Below the pieces are notes generated by a model, which was not told the DNA's origin, ran no database searches, and saw nothing but the letters and a program-made list of their open reading frames with translations. A stretch of DNA of 64,000 bases from Enchytraeus crypticus. Taxonomy: Eukaryota; Annelida; Clitellata; Enchytraeida; Enchytraeidae. The first letter of the stretch is position 1. Each line of letters opens with the position of its first letter. A program made the position numbers and the translations under genes. This document shows positions 42,841 through 54,070 of this stretch, in pieces. Location of the stretch: assembly GCA_905160935.1 (NCBI GenBank), contig CAJHZI010000416.1, forward strand, positions 2,002,501-2,066,500. Direction: 5' to 3'.

Positions 42841-43590
42841 GGTAGCGGGCAGCGAGATTGGATTACAGAAGATAATGGATAGGCTGAATGACACAGCTTT
42901 GAGATATGGCATGAAGATTAATATAAAAAAGACGAAGGTTATGAGAGTGTCCAATAATAAAGGTGAAGTTAATATCACAATAAATGGTACGAAATTGGAA
43001 CAGGTAAGGAGTTTCAAATATTTGGGTCATACTATAACCGATGATGGGAAATGTGAGACGGAAATATGCAGTAGTATTGCACAAGCAAAAGCGGCCTTTG
43101 GTAGTAGAAAAGAACTATTAACAAAAAGTCTAAAGAAAGACACAAAGATAAAGATAGTGAAAACTTTGGTTTGGACCACGCTATTGTATGGATGTGAAAC
43201 ATGGACCTTAAGGAAGGAAGATATTAGGAAACTGGAGGCATTGCAAATGTGGATTTGGAGAAGAATGGAGAGGATTAGCTGGACTCAAAAGGTTACAAAT
43301 AAGGAAGTCCTGGAGAGAGTTAGCAAAGATAGACAGTTGATAAATGTATTAAGAAAGAGGAAGAAGAGATGGATAGGACACATTCTAAGGGGGGAAGGTC
43401 TATTACAAGAGGTCATTGAAGGTAAAATGGAAGGAAAAAGAGGCAGGGGCAGGCCGAGATTAGGTATGTTAGATGATTTAAAGACCCACTCATATGTGGA
43501 AATGAAGAGGAAGGCGGAAGACTGAGAAGAGTGGAGGTGTTATGTACCATGGACCTGCCAGTAGGCAATGCACTAAGAGAGAGACATTAT
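42841..43590 (+). mobile_element. LINE fragment (GRGRPR family), RT thumb to C-terminus
   Basis: The longest intact piece of this family (228 codons): LRYGMKINIKKTKVMRVSNN, SFKYLGHTITDDGKCETEI, LLYGCETWTLRKEDIRKLEA, MWIWRRMERISWTQKVTNKE, KKRWIGHILRGEGLLQEV and GKRGRGRPRLGMLDDLK, then a stop near 43524 and a short 3' end. The 5' end is cut at GGTAGCGGGCAGC, the same point as the copy at 18.8 kb. The class is a widespread non-LTR element with an apurinic-type endonuclease; I do not assign a clade name. Confidence 0.82.
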
Positions 43591-44009
43591 ATTACATCAT
43601 ACGTGTTTCTGACATGACAGTATCAGTTGAACTCTTCAAAGCTCGTTCAGTATTCTGATTCACTATATCACAATAAATGTTCACTATATCTTTGTCTTGT
43701 TTATCAGACGAAAAACTAATAGATCAAATGTGAAGAAGTAAAATATATACCTAGCACGAGTTAATATCTTATATTCAATAGGAAATCGCTCACATCTATA
43801 TATCGTACATTGATGCAAAACAACTAGGAGAAGAAGTTAATATTAATTCTAACTTAACTGACTATACGGCCCCACTGACGCTAAATATACTTAAAAGTAT
43901 GTAAGTATATTTAGCTTCTAACATGGCCAATCATGGCAGTCAAAATGCGTTCATAAAACATCAATAAGATACGCTGGATAAATCTAAATATTAACTATTT
44001 AGGAATGTA

Positions 44010-44145
44010 ACTTAAGCTGAAGCCAGTGCGATGTTGGTAAGCTGTTCGACCACGGATTAGTTGTGCGGGGTTCAAAGCCTGGTCTCGCCCGTCACTAAGA
44101 TCGCTTTCTAGTGAGGAAACTGACGTTAGCATTAGTTTTTTAAGG
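44010..44145 (+). mobile_element. tRNA-derived SINE family S1
   Basis: GCCAGTGCGATGTTGGTAAG (worn box A), GTGCGGGGTTCAAAGCCTGG (box B), CGCCCGTCACTAAGATCGCT and GAGGAAACTGACGTTAGCAT, T-rich tail. Confidence 0.75.
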
Positions 44146-44189
44146 AAATCAATACAGAGAAACATACACAGTTTACTCATCGAATAGAC

Positions 44190-45080
44190 AAATGTCCATA
44201 TCTTAAGAAAGATATCGATAAATTAGAAAGGGTACAAGCCAGAGCAACAAGGCTGGTATTTGACTGTCAAAAACTTAGTTATGAGAATAGATTAAAATTC
44301 GTAGGATTAACCTCTTTAAGTGAGAGAAGAACTAGAGGAGATTTTTTAAATTTAGTGAAAATTGTAATAAAGTTGTAAATAGTGCTAATTGTGTATTAAG
44401 AATGATTAAAAGAACAATTACATGTAGAAATAAAGATATTGTGGTAAGGCTATATAAGGCTCTTGTACGGCCCAAACTTGAATACTGCGTTCAGGCTTGG
44501 TGCCCATATCTTAAGAAAGATATCGATAAATTAGAAGAGGTACAAGCCAGAGCAACAAGGCTGGTATTTGACTAAGTCAAAAACTTAGTTATGAGAATAC
44601 CTTAAAATTCGTAGGATTTACCACTTTAAGTGAGAGAAGAACTAGAGGAGATTTAATAGAAGTTTTTAAGATACTCAAAGGCTAAAGCAAAGTTAACCTT
44701 AGTATTTGGTTTAATTTATCAAACAACAGAAACACAAGGGGACATATGTATAAACTTAGTAAATTTAGAAGTAGACTAGATTTAAGGAAATGTTTCTTTA
44801 GTCAGAGAGTTATAAATGCTTGGAATAGTTTGCCAAGCGAACTTGAGGAAGCAGAATCAGTGAATGCTTTTAAACTTAATATGATAAACATAAGAACATG
44901 TAAATTAGATGCTAATTGCATGTTCAGTGTTATACATAGGCTACGTATAAATTTGACATGTTGACATGAAGTCTGTATGATTTGATTTATATTAATTGGT
45001 TTTAGTTAAGAGCCTGATGAGTCTTAAACAAGCACATAATTGCTTCCTGACTCTGTAATGCTATGTTACGTTAAATAAAG
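44190..45080 (+). mobile_element. CR1/Jockey-like LINE 3' fragment with internal duplication
   Basis: CPYLKKDIDKLERVQARATR and LVFDCQKLSYENRLKFVGLT (44195-44340) recur at 44500-44640 after VRLYKALVRPKLEYCVQAW. The end reads SKFRSRLDLRKCFFSQRVIN, AWNSLPSELEEAESVNAF (to 44964) and a 3' tail with GTCTTAAACAAGCACATAAT. Same family as 4226-5000. The repeat of the thumb segment is either a rearranged copy or two overlapping insertions. Confidence 0.8.
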
Positions 45081-45139
45081 TCATAAAAATCTTAAAAGAG
45101 CGATTAAGATTTTTCTTCGCATCCATCTAACTTTTAAAC

Positions 45140-46250
45140 TTTTACTAATAACATTCCACATTGAGAGAGATAGAACTACAATTGTTTAAAAAAACACTCA
45201 AATATGCAATAATACACACTAGGCCATTGATTGGCAGTATTCTGTATTCGTTTAGAGTACTGCTACAGAGTTTATCAATTAGATTGTTGGTGCCTACAAT
45301 TACAACCAAGTGCCTCATTTCACCGTCCTTTATTCTTTCTACTTTACTCGCTATTTTCTCTTTCTTCTCGCCTGACAGCAATCTTCCTTTAACTACGCCT
45401 TCTCTCTCTCGTGAGACTTATGATATCCATAATTATCAAGTCTCTCATCCCTGAATATCTGTGATATTTGGCTCTAGATCTATGCTCACATCTGCAACCA
45501 TAATGTCTCCAATCACATCGAGATAGTATGAGTCCTCATGGGCTCTATCTAGCACTTATAGAGTAACTTACTGTTACACTAATCTTCGTGATGGTAGCTC
45601 GAGTATGTCGAGTCATCTTGAAGAGAAGCCTTCTGAATCTTAACGTTAAACACACTACAACCTACCTGTCTCTATCTAGCACTTCCTTAACTAATTTTTC
45701 TATCTTTATCGGTAGGCCTATGGTCAGGATATTTTGCAATAACTACATCGTCATCAACTATCATATGAATTAAAATATTCAATCAATTTAATAGACAATT
45801 CCTACTTGCTCTGGCAATTCCTATTCTGAGTTTTCCAATGGAATCATTAAGTAACTCCTAATGCTCAAGTCCTAACTTTATGATTACTTCTGCTCTCTAA
45901 TAACTCCCACTTTTGAGCTTCACCTGGAGTTGCAAGGGAAATTAGCGAATGACCAACATTGTCCATGCCCAATCGCTAAATTTCTGTGCTTGTAGATTAA
46001 AGGCCAGCACTTTGTACGTCACATGTCTATCCTTATCTTTAAGATTATCTAGTGTGTCAAGTATACCCTTAGTACGTTCAAAAAAATCTACATCATCTAC
46101 ACCGCTGGCCCATCCACTAACAAACATTTGGACTTTTCTAGCCTATTATCCAGATCTAGTTGTAAATTATGCAATTCCTCCAGTTTTACAACAAAATATT
46201 TTGCATATAATTCCCAGTATTTCTAAAACTGAACTCAGTTAATTACATCA
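45140..46250 (-). pseudogene. Decayed coding repeat with SGNH-like motif
   Basis: Scattered minus-strand pieces: VQMFVSGWASGVDDVDFFER and LAFNLQAQKFSDWAWTMLVI near 45942-46145, IVDDDVVIAKYPDHRP near 45715-45770, and KIASKVERIKDGEMRHLVVI followed by VGTNNLIDK near 45280-45375. The last resembles the VGTND block of SGNH/GDSL-type esterases, which also occur in ORF1 of some LINEs. Multiple stops and shifts separate the pieces. The element is not identified. Confidence 0.45.
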
Positions 46251-46464
46251 ATTGCGAAAACGACACTTCGAAAAAACATCAATTCCAAACTACTTAATTA
46301 AAATTTACTCAACACCTTTCCAGCACTTTTACATTTTAATCAGATTTACAAATAGCCCAGTAATATACTGAATACTAGATACGTAACTTTTTAGAAATAC
46401 AAAAACATATTCTCGTGTGAATTTTAAAAAGATATCAATTATAAAATTTACTTTTAAAAAAGCT

Positions 46465-46600
46465 GGTAAAGCTAAGGTTAACGTCAGTTTCCTCACTCGA
46501 AAGCAATGTCAGTGACGGGCGAGCCCAGGATTTGAACCTGCACCTACTGATCCGCGGTCAAGTACCCTACCGACTTACTGGCTCCAACCAGTGTCAGTTT
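46465..46600 (-). mobile_element. tRNA-derived SINE family S1
   Basis: Minus strand GCCAGTAAGTCGGTAGGGTA, GGTTCAAATCCTGGGCTCGC, CACTGACATTGCTTTCGAGT, GAGGAAACTGACGTTAACCT. Confidence 0.75.
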
Positions 46601-46906
46601 TGTAAAATGTCAGTTTTATTACCATTTTCATCACACATTAGTGTAACCCAAATTTTAGTAGCAGAGGACAACAGCTATGAGCATCGGAGGACAGCAGCAT
46701 GTTATTGTTTAATGGGTTTAAGAAGAAAAAATACCCCTAACCCTCATCATTAATGTGATCACTAAACCTAAACCTAAAACATACAAAACTTAAAATTAAA
46801 GCTAGTAACATGTAGTCAAAAATGACCCTTGCAAGAACTGAACCAAAAACATCAACATAAAAGCCTGACCTTGCACCACTACACCACAGGAGATACTAGT
46901 CGACTG

Positions 46907-46912
<6 letters not shown>

Positions 46913-46982
<70 letters not shown>

Positions 46983-46985
46983 TAT
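46913..46985. repeat. (TA)n microsatellite
   Basis: An uninterrupted TA run of about 70 bases. Confidence 0.95.
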
Positions 46986-47264
46986 ATTTAAAGGATCGTG
47001 TTCTATACAGCCAGAATTTTCTAAATGATAATATGATCGCTCATTGTTAATTTTTAGGGCTACATAATATACACTGCGTAAAATATTAACAAACTACACA
47101 GGAAACTGCGAAACGCCCTTATCTAACTTATTCTTAACCTAAGCTACAGCGTTTATTGTGTAACATATTATGTGAGCAGGCGGGCAACTATTACCTATAT
47201 AGAAAAGTCTATTACGATATTCTAATACGATCTGTTGTTATATCTATTCAATGTATTCGATCGG

Positions 47265-47360
47265 AAGCTTCGGTGGTTCAGTGGTTAGTCTGGCTAGGGG
47301 TTAGTGTTAGACTCTAGATGTCGCTTAGGCATCCGGCGTTCGATTCTCGCTCTTGTCACT
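47265..47360 (+). repeat. tRNA-like module (box A and box B)
   Basis: CTTCGGTGGTTCAGTGGTTA carries a consensus-quality box A (TGGTTCAGTGG) and CCGGCGTTCGATTCTCGCTC a box B. The ends do not pair into an acceptor stem, so it is tRNA-derived rather than a working tRNA gene. It lies directly upstream of the TIR element at 47475 and resembles the tRNA-like part inside it. Confidence 0.6.
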
Positions 47361-47474
47361 TGATTTTTCAATCGTTAATTTTTAAGCTTTTAAGGTTGGG
47401 TTTCGGTTTAAAGGTGAGTGGTAGGTGTTCGGGTCATAGTTGGATAGTTTTTAGTTTCTTGGTATATTTAAACG

Positions 47475-47883
47475 CAGTGGTTAAGATGTAACCCAAAAAA
47501 GGATTTTTTAATGAGATTTTGTTTATATTGCAATAGGAATTTCTAGTACGATAATGTTAACATCATCTTTTTAACATGTTTCAACCGGAAGCCTCGGTGG
47601 CTTAGAGGTATAGCGCAAGGTTTTAAATCATGGGGTTCGGGGTTTGATTCTGACTCGTCGCTTTTTTTTTAAAGGTTTACTAAATTTTGCTAGTTTCTTA
47701 GGAATACGGTTAGGGTTAGAGTAAAGGGTAGGGGATAGGGTTAGGGAGAGTTAAACATTTTTTTATTTTTATTAAAATTAAAATTACTGTTTTTTAAAGT
47801 CTATTCTACAATAACAATTTTGCTCCTCCTACTAATCTTCTTCTTTAAAAAAATTCTAATTTTGGGTTACATCATAACCACTG
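47475..47883 (+). mobile_element. TIR element with tRNA-like and TTAGGG-like core (copy 2)
   Basis: CAGTGGTTAAGATGTAACCC at the left and, reversed, CAGTGGTTATGATGTAACCC at the right (23 of 24 match including the next AAAA). Inside: a tRNA-like segment at 47589-47663 (box A TGGCTTAGAGG, box B GGTTTGATTCT) and a TTAGGG-rich stretch (47706-47745). The 3' internal part, GCTCCTCCTACTAATCTTCT, aligns with copy 1. Confidence 0.75.
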
Positions 47884-48104
47884 TGTTACTTAAATCCTCC
47901 AGATCTTCCTGCTTTTAACGTTACAGCACCTTTAACGTATAGATTATAATAATAATAGCAATAATAATAAGCATATTTATAAAGTGCCGATTTATATTAA
48001 ATGTCACAGTATCGCTGAATGGACAGTAAAGGTCAAGTAGCCTGGTAGTATAATGCCAAAATAGGTGTAATAACAATAACAATAACAACAATTCGAGTGC
48101 TACA

Positions 48105-48480
48105 GTCATCAATGACAACGCTGAGCACTATTAAGACAAAATCAAGCCGGCGAGCAAAAAAAGGTCCAAAAATGGTGCAAATTCCAAAATCCAGAAATTC
48201 AGTCCAAAGTAAAGGGAGTTAAAGAAAAGGTGGTTTAGGCGCAGGTCGCTGTTCATGGACACTGGATGGAAAAGAGAGATGGAAAAGATAGGTCTTCAAC
48301 TGCTTATGGAACTGCTCATAGGAAAGCAAAGGCTGATGTGATTCAAATGAAGATTTACGAAGATTGGATGGAAGAGAATTCCAGATCTGAGGTGCAGCAT
48401 GCTGGAAAGAACGATTAGATAGCTTAGAGCGTGAAGGTAAGCTAGGTCTAACAAGAGTAATTAACTTAGAAGACCGAGTA
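48105..48480 (-). mobile_element. LINE 3'-end repeat, QHAAPQIWNS family (copy 5)
   Basis: Reverse complement of the repeat at 5213-5670 and 13220-13675; the minus strand reads FQHAAPQIWNSLPSNLRK near 48335-48405, the cleanest version of this motif in the window. Confidence 0.68.
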
Positions 48481-49072
48481 AATTGTATTAAGTGTAGCGA
48501 CTAGAACTCTGCAAATCTGGAGTATGAGCGACTAATTGGTCTAAAACACAGAAATCATCACCACGTGGCTATAAATATCTTCGTTGTCATATATGTGTCA
48601 GTCGCCTCTTAAGAACACGTGCAGTTGTCGGTAAGTTCAATTCTCCATTTTTCCGAACATGGATAAAATATCAGTCGGGGATAAAATATCAAGATAAAAT
48701 AAAAGATATACTCCACCATCTAAACTAGGCCCCTAAGTATAAAAATATATGCCTTTAGTAACACAGGAATGAATCTACTAAATAATATATTTGATTTATT
48801 TTATCAACAATAATTCAACAAATTATAAGCAACCCTAATAATTATAACCAATATGTGGACTTGAAGTAAAAAAAGAAAAATAGAGAAGAGTGGAGGCTAT
48901 ATATATCATGGACTTGCCGGTAATCAGTGCACTGAGAAAGAGATTAAGTAAGTAAAGAATGTGTAGAGCCCCATTAAAGACTTTACTAATTTTAAGTTTA
49001 ATTATTGCAATATTTACAAAATATTAACTCAAAACAAACCTGATCATTTGCGGTTATTGGGTCACTTCTTTA
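48481..49072. other. No gene seen
   Basis: AT-rich DNA with an R1-like scrap (CTTCGTTGTCATATATGTGT...AACACGTGCAGTTG near 48575-48630) and a small GRGRPR-LINE 3' end piece (AGAGAAGAGTGGAGGC...CATGGACTTGCCGGTA near 48883-48925). Confidence 0.45.
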
Positions 49073-49282
49073 GACAGAATTATTTGCATCATCGCAGGCT
49101 CTTGATTACATCATCTCGGGAATTAGTAATTTTTATTTAACTTTTTAAACTATACCTAACCCTAATCCCTACCCTTTAACCTAACACTAAATATGTTCCT
49201 AAGAAACTAATAAAATCTAGTAAAATTTCAAAGAAAAAATGACTCAAAAACAAGAACCCACGATGATGTAAATAGTTCTGTC
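49073..49282. mobile_element. TIR element with TTAGGG-like core (copy 3)
   Basis: Ends GACAGAATTATTTGCATCAT and, reversed, GACAGAACTATTTACATCAT match at 27 of 32 positions, all differences being transitions. The core (49155-49235) is the same CCTAACCCTAATCCCTACCC and TTCCTAAGAAACTAATAAAA sequence as copy 1, but the termini differ from copies 1 and 2, and the tRNA-like part is absent. Confidence 0.65.
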
Positions 49283-49447
49283 CAGTTGAGTGACTATCTA
49301 GCCGCAACTACCAGATCCTGCTCGGGTTCTCAGTCATTGTTTCCTCAGTCATGAATCATGGATAGGCCTATGTTGAAAATGCAATAAACTGCATTTTATT
49401 ACGTTGCACTTGTATTTTTCTACATATTAGCAACATACTTGAACTTC

Positions 49448-49550
49448 CGTAATACAGCTATCTATCCATCTATCTATCCATCCATCTATCTATCTATCTA
49501 TCTAACTAACTAACTAACTAACTATCTATCTATCTATCTATCAATCAATC
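49448..49550. repeat. (ATCT)n/(AACT)n tetranucleotide microsatellite
   Basis: ATCTATCC/ATCTATCT runs with an internal AACTAACT block near 49502-49524. Confidence 0.93.
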
Positions 49551-49604
49551 TACGTATGATAATGGAAACAAATGGGTTTTAGCTTGATCAGAAAAGTAGC
49601 CTAC

Positions 49605-49700
49605 TAAAACAATTACAAGATCGAAGATCTTGTGGCTGAGAGTTCCAGCGGCGGGGCAGAAAAAAAAAGGAGGAACGTCTGCAATGGCAGGTCTAATGTC
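49605..49700 (-). pseudogene. LINE scrap, WNSQPQDLRS
   Basis: On the minus strand RRWNSQPQDLRS corresponds to the IWNSLPQDLRS end of the fragment at 38440-38940. Confidence 0.55.
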
Positions 49701-51020
49701 TTTTTCAATAAGAAGGTTTTAGATCTCATTAGTGTCATCTAAGAAAGTATACTATCTTTTAAAGCATACAATTTATTATATGTATGCCTTATTATGAACA
49801 TTTAGGCATATGTATGTAGCCTATTACTACAATTTAAGAAAAACTGAAGTCATCATTTTCGGGCATAGCAAGCTTACTGCGTGAAAAAGCTGATTTAAGC
49901 TTATTTGACTTTAATAAGAGAAGGCATCTTTATTACATTCTCATTCATGACTAAGTGCACCTACAAAACAAAAGACCATTTGCATGTGTAACTAGCCATA
50001 AAAACTAGATTTTGGCCGCATTTTTATTAATTGCTTTTCGCTGTTGCTTTAATGGGTTTTGGTTTTATTAAAATTTTTTGTATTTTCTAACGTTTAAGTT
50101 TCTGTAACAACTATAAAGTACCATAGTGCCTACCTACATGTTATTGCTAAGGTTTCTTGGTAGATTCTATGTTTAGATTTATAAATAGGGTTTATGAATA
50201 AGCCTAATTGTAGTTTCTTAAAGAAATAACAATTATCGTATAAAACTATGTAATCATATATTAAGAGGATATAATAGTAGCATTATGCAATCCTTAAACT
50301 ATTATCAGTTAGGCCTAGTGACTAAAAGATCTTGTTTTTGGGCGTTTTTTAAAATTGTTTCTTTGTAATTGTGTTTTTAAAAAATTTTATTATGTAAAAG
50401 TTTCTGTAACAACTTAAATTGAAAGTAATAGTGCCACATTATACCAACAAACCTTAACATTAACCTGTAAGCTTTATGCTAATTTAAAGTTGATTCAGAA
50501 ACCTAAGCATATTGAAAAGCCAAAAATACTAATAAAACATCATCATCCTCCCTTAGATGCCAGAGTCCTATTCTGAGATATGATGAAACATATAAAGAAA
50601 ACAGCAAAATTATGTTTAAGAAAAAGAGACTGACTGACTGCATTTAGAAATCAGATTCAGGAATCAAGACCCAAGAGTCACTAACTGAGAAATATTTTAT
50701 TAGTACTGCATTTCTAATTTCTATAATGACAATCAGTTATTTGCAAAAGATACAATACAAACTACAAAAGACAATCTATTGTAATTTAAAATTTTTGTTA
50801 TCAAAATATTTTTTGGGGTTATTTTATTCGTTGTTTTAAAATAAAAACGGATTTTTTAATATTTGTTTTAAAACAAGGTTACTTCTATATGTGTAACAAT
50901 GATAGCAACGTCCCTGAAAACATCACGTCAATGTCTCTCATATCTGTAGTAAGTAGTTCATAAAAAGAGAGCATCTTTATTATATTATTATACATGAAAA
51001 ATCGTACCAACAAAACAAAA
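49701..51020. other. No gene seen
   Basis: AT-rich DNA without conserved frames. A loose duplication of the TTTCTGTAACAACT...AAAGTA...GTGCC segment occurs near 50100 and 50400. Confidence 0.45.
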
Positions 51021-51024
51021 GGCC

Positions 51025-51050
51025 ACACACACACACACACATATATATAC

Positions 51051-51110
<60 letters not shown>
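51025..51110. repeat. (CA)n/(TA)n microsatellite
   Basis: A CA run followed by a TA run; Ile-Tyr frames across it are not genes. Confidence 0.95.
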
Positions 51111-51113
<3 letters not shown>

Positions 51114-51404
51114 TGTATCTTCAAAGTAGAACAAATTATAATTTCTACATCTCTTAGGCTGACAAGTCAAATCGTGTCAAAAGAACACACGCAGATCTCT
51201 CAGAACAGAAAAGACGCAATATTGTTTAAGTCTACAAGTCTGAAATATGCTGATCGGCCACTAAAATTTTACACCTACTATTTGCATATTTCTATTTTAA
51301 TGAGTAAGTTTGAGGTTAACATAAGGTGAAAAATCCCTGCAGCTCAGAACTATGCAGTGTAACGTCTGTACTCTTCATATGACGTCTTTAAATAAAACAT
51401 AAAA

Positions 51405-51540
51405 AAGCTAATGCTAACGTCAGTTTCCTCACTCGAAAGCGATGTCAGTGACGGTCGAGCCCAGGATTTGAACCCCGCACATGCTGTTTCGCAGTCGAAT
51501 ATTTTACCTACATTGCCACCTCCTCCAGCCAATTGTGTAT
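51405..51540 (-). mobile_element. tRNA-derived SINE family S1
   Basis: Minus strand GGCTGGAGGAGGTGGCAATG (box A region), GCGGGGTTCAAATCCTGGGC (box B), ACTGACATCGCTTTCGAGTG, GAGGAAACTGACGTTAGCAT. It lies just past the 3' end of gene E. Confidence 0.75.
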
Positions 51541-51714
51541 GTTGTAAGTGAAGTTGTATAAGTTGTAAGTGAAGCAAATAAACTAGGAGACATATTTTTC
51601 ATTTGGCCATATTATATTTGGCAATATAAATTTAGGACATATTTTACTTTCAACTGTTTGAAGACCAGCCCCTACAGAGAATCTCTACTACAACGAACAT
51701 GTGTTCGACAAGTA

Positions 51715-53057
51715 TCACTTTCTGTTATGTACAGATACGATGTGTCTCTGAAGATGGCTCCTACTTGAGAATTTTCTATCACACTCAGAACACAAGTGTG
51801 ATTTAATTCCTCTGTGTACAACATCAATATGTGACTTGAGAAGTGAGGTTCTATTGAAAGCTTTACTACATTCAGCACATGAATGAGGTTTAAGCCTCCT
51901 GTGTACAGCATCAACATGTGACTTGAGAAGTGAGGATCTACTAAAAGCTATACTACATTCAGCACATGAATGTGGTTTAAGCCTCCTGTGTACAGCATCA
52001 ACATGTAACTTGAGAAGTGAGGATCTACTGAAAGCTTGACTACATTCAGAACATGAATGAGGTTTAAGCCTCCTGTGTACAGCATCGACATGAGACTTGA
52101 GAAGTGAAGATCTACTGAAAGCTTTACTACATTCAGAACATGAATACGGCATAAGTTGTCTATGTACAGCATCAATATGCTGACTGAGGCTTGTTTTAAG
52201 ACTGAAGGCTCGACCACATTCAGTACATGAATGAGGTCTAAGTCTTTTGTGTACAGCATTCTGATGTATTCTGAGAGCTGGCATTGTTGTAAAAGATTTA
52301 CCACAATCACCGCACGAGCAAGGCCTCTGTTGATAGTGTACTGCCATCCAATGTTTCTTGAGGTCACTCTTAGTTGAACTCCTATGTTCACATTGAGCAC
52401 AACCGAAACGACGTATCCTGTCATGAACACGTCTCTTATGCTTAGTAAGATTACCCTTCTCTGAACACTTATAATCACACTGATCACATGTGAAAGGCTT
52501 TTCTCCATAATGAATTGATCTCCAGTGATGATCTAGAACTTGACGTGTTGAGAATTTCTTATCACAAGAAGAGCATTCAAAAGACTTTTCTTGATTGTGA
52601 ACAAAACGAATGTGAGATGTTAGATGACTCTTACGCGAGCAGCAATAGTCACACTGTGGACACTCGTGAGGTTTCTCATCTAAATGAACACCTGAGATGT
52701 GTCTCCTTACATGCTCCCTGTAACTAGAACTGTAGTCACACTTGTCACACTTATATTTCTTATCTCCATGCACACCTTTGATATGCTGAGTAAGAAATGA
52801 TTTAACACTGAATGATTTATCACACAGCATACAGCAATGCTGTCTGTTGTTCTCATGCTTGCGTTTTGTGTGCAGCTTCAATAAATCTAGTTTTTTGAAT
52901 GCTTTTTGACACTGAGTACAATGAAACTGACTGTCACTCAAGTTTTTACACTGTGTACTTGACTTCACTTGATCTGTTTCACTGAAAGTTACCTCACACT
53001 GAGAACATTTGTCACGTCGTGCAGGATCTGATTCACTTGATCTTCTTCTACTTGAGT
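51715..53057 (-). CDS. C2H2 zinc-finger gene E, terminal finger exon (14 fingers)
   Basis: Minus strand; acceptor TATGTCTCAG before 53057, phase 1; stop at 51715-51717. Starts SSRRRSSESDPARRDK with the degenerate finger, then fourteen complete C2H2 fingers, the longest array in the window. Fingers 1-8 follow the common plan. Fingers 10-13 form a tandem array with the helix SRSSLLKSH almost unchanged (one has KLH, one NRTSLLKSH) and the linker HRRLKPHSC. DNA-contact positions -1, 2, 3 are R, S, L in all four, with S or L at 6. This looks like recent within-gene duplication. Exon 3 is at 53984-54070; the acidic 5' exons were not found within the window. Predicted nuclear DNA-binding protein. 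Confidence 0.88.
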
Positions 53058-53983
53058 CTGAGACATAAACAGCAAGGCAAAGTACAATAAGGACCTTGAT
53101 GTAGTTGACAGGACTTTCAACAGCAGATAAATTAAATTACAACAAGAATTTCACTGCTAGTGACAAATCAGTACTAACCTACACAAGAGATGTGTTTACC
53201 AATGCAGCCCTAAACAAAACTCTTTAACATATATCATATATAATCTGTTACAACAAAAAAACTATATAGAGACATTTATCCGAAAACAAACCTGCTACGG
53301 CTTAAACATTTTGAGCAGTAGACACTATATGTCTAATCTAACAAATCGAGCATAAGGGAAACCATCTCAAAAGCCATATTTTTCCCAAGCGAGAGGCTAC
53401 GTAAGGTACGGATAAGGCATAACTTTTGTGAAGGGATTAACTTGTTGATTCATGAAGAGCTCTATATAGAGATTGAAAGCAAACTCTGAGTACGAATATA
53501 CTGTGTACCTTGCCTCTTGTCAGTGAACTAGAAAGAGAGAGAGAGAGAGAAAGAGAGAGTATGTGTTTATCTTTAGTGTGCCTTTACTGTGAGTGCGAGT
53601 AGTTATTGTTAGATGTTAAATTTACTGAAAATTAACTACTTTTCAGAAACGTATTAATCAGCTCCATTATTTTTGTATTTCTAAATGAAATATCATCATC
53701 TGAATTGTAATTTACATAACTTGCTGTTGAAATAGCCATATTAATCACTTTGACTTGAAACAAGAATGAAAAATCTCAGAGTTCTGACAAAAACTAGACA
53801 ATATTAGAAACGAATAATTTTCACTAAAAACGAATGTAGCTATCTAATGAATGGAATAGAGATCAATCCTCAATGTCATACATCTTCTTGCATTACATGA
53901 CAAGATCTTACAGAATAAAAAATTGTTGTTTAGATTCACAGATTTTAACCAGTGATTAATACAATTGGTTAAAAGACAAGAAC
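53058..53983 (-). other. Intron of gene E
   Basis: Non-coding, AT-rich, with a (GA)n run at about 53530-53557. It does not share the 480-base block found before the plus-strand finger exons. Confidence 0.5.
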
Positions 53984-54070
53984 CTGAACAGAGAGAGGAG
54001 GTGACATCTACACGTCTCAGTACGACTGAACAGTTACGTAATGGTGGCATCACCTTGAAAGTGCTGACAT
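53984..54070 (-). CDS. Gene E small basic module exon (exon 3 homologue)
   Basis: Minus strand, 87 bases between TTTGCACAG and GTTCAG|GTTCTT, phase 1-1. It encodes VSTFKVMPPLRNCSVVLRRV then DVTSSLCS. The first ten residues have diverged from the plus-strand copies while LRNCSVVLRR is unchanged, which points to constraint on that core. It lies upstream of the finger exon in the same order as in genes B, B2 and C. Confidence 0.72.

Noticed and set aside
47265-47360. Functional tRNA gene
   Set aside because: Boxes A and B are good, but the ends do not form a 7-bp acceptor stem and no terminator T-run follows at the right place. The related copies are inside mobile elements.
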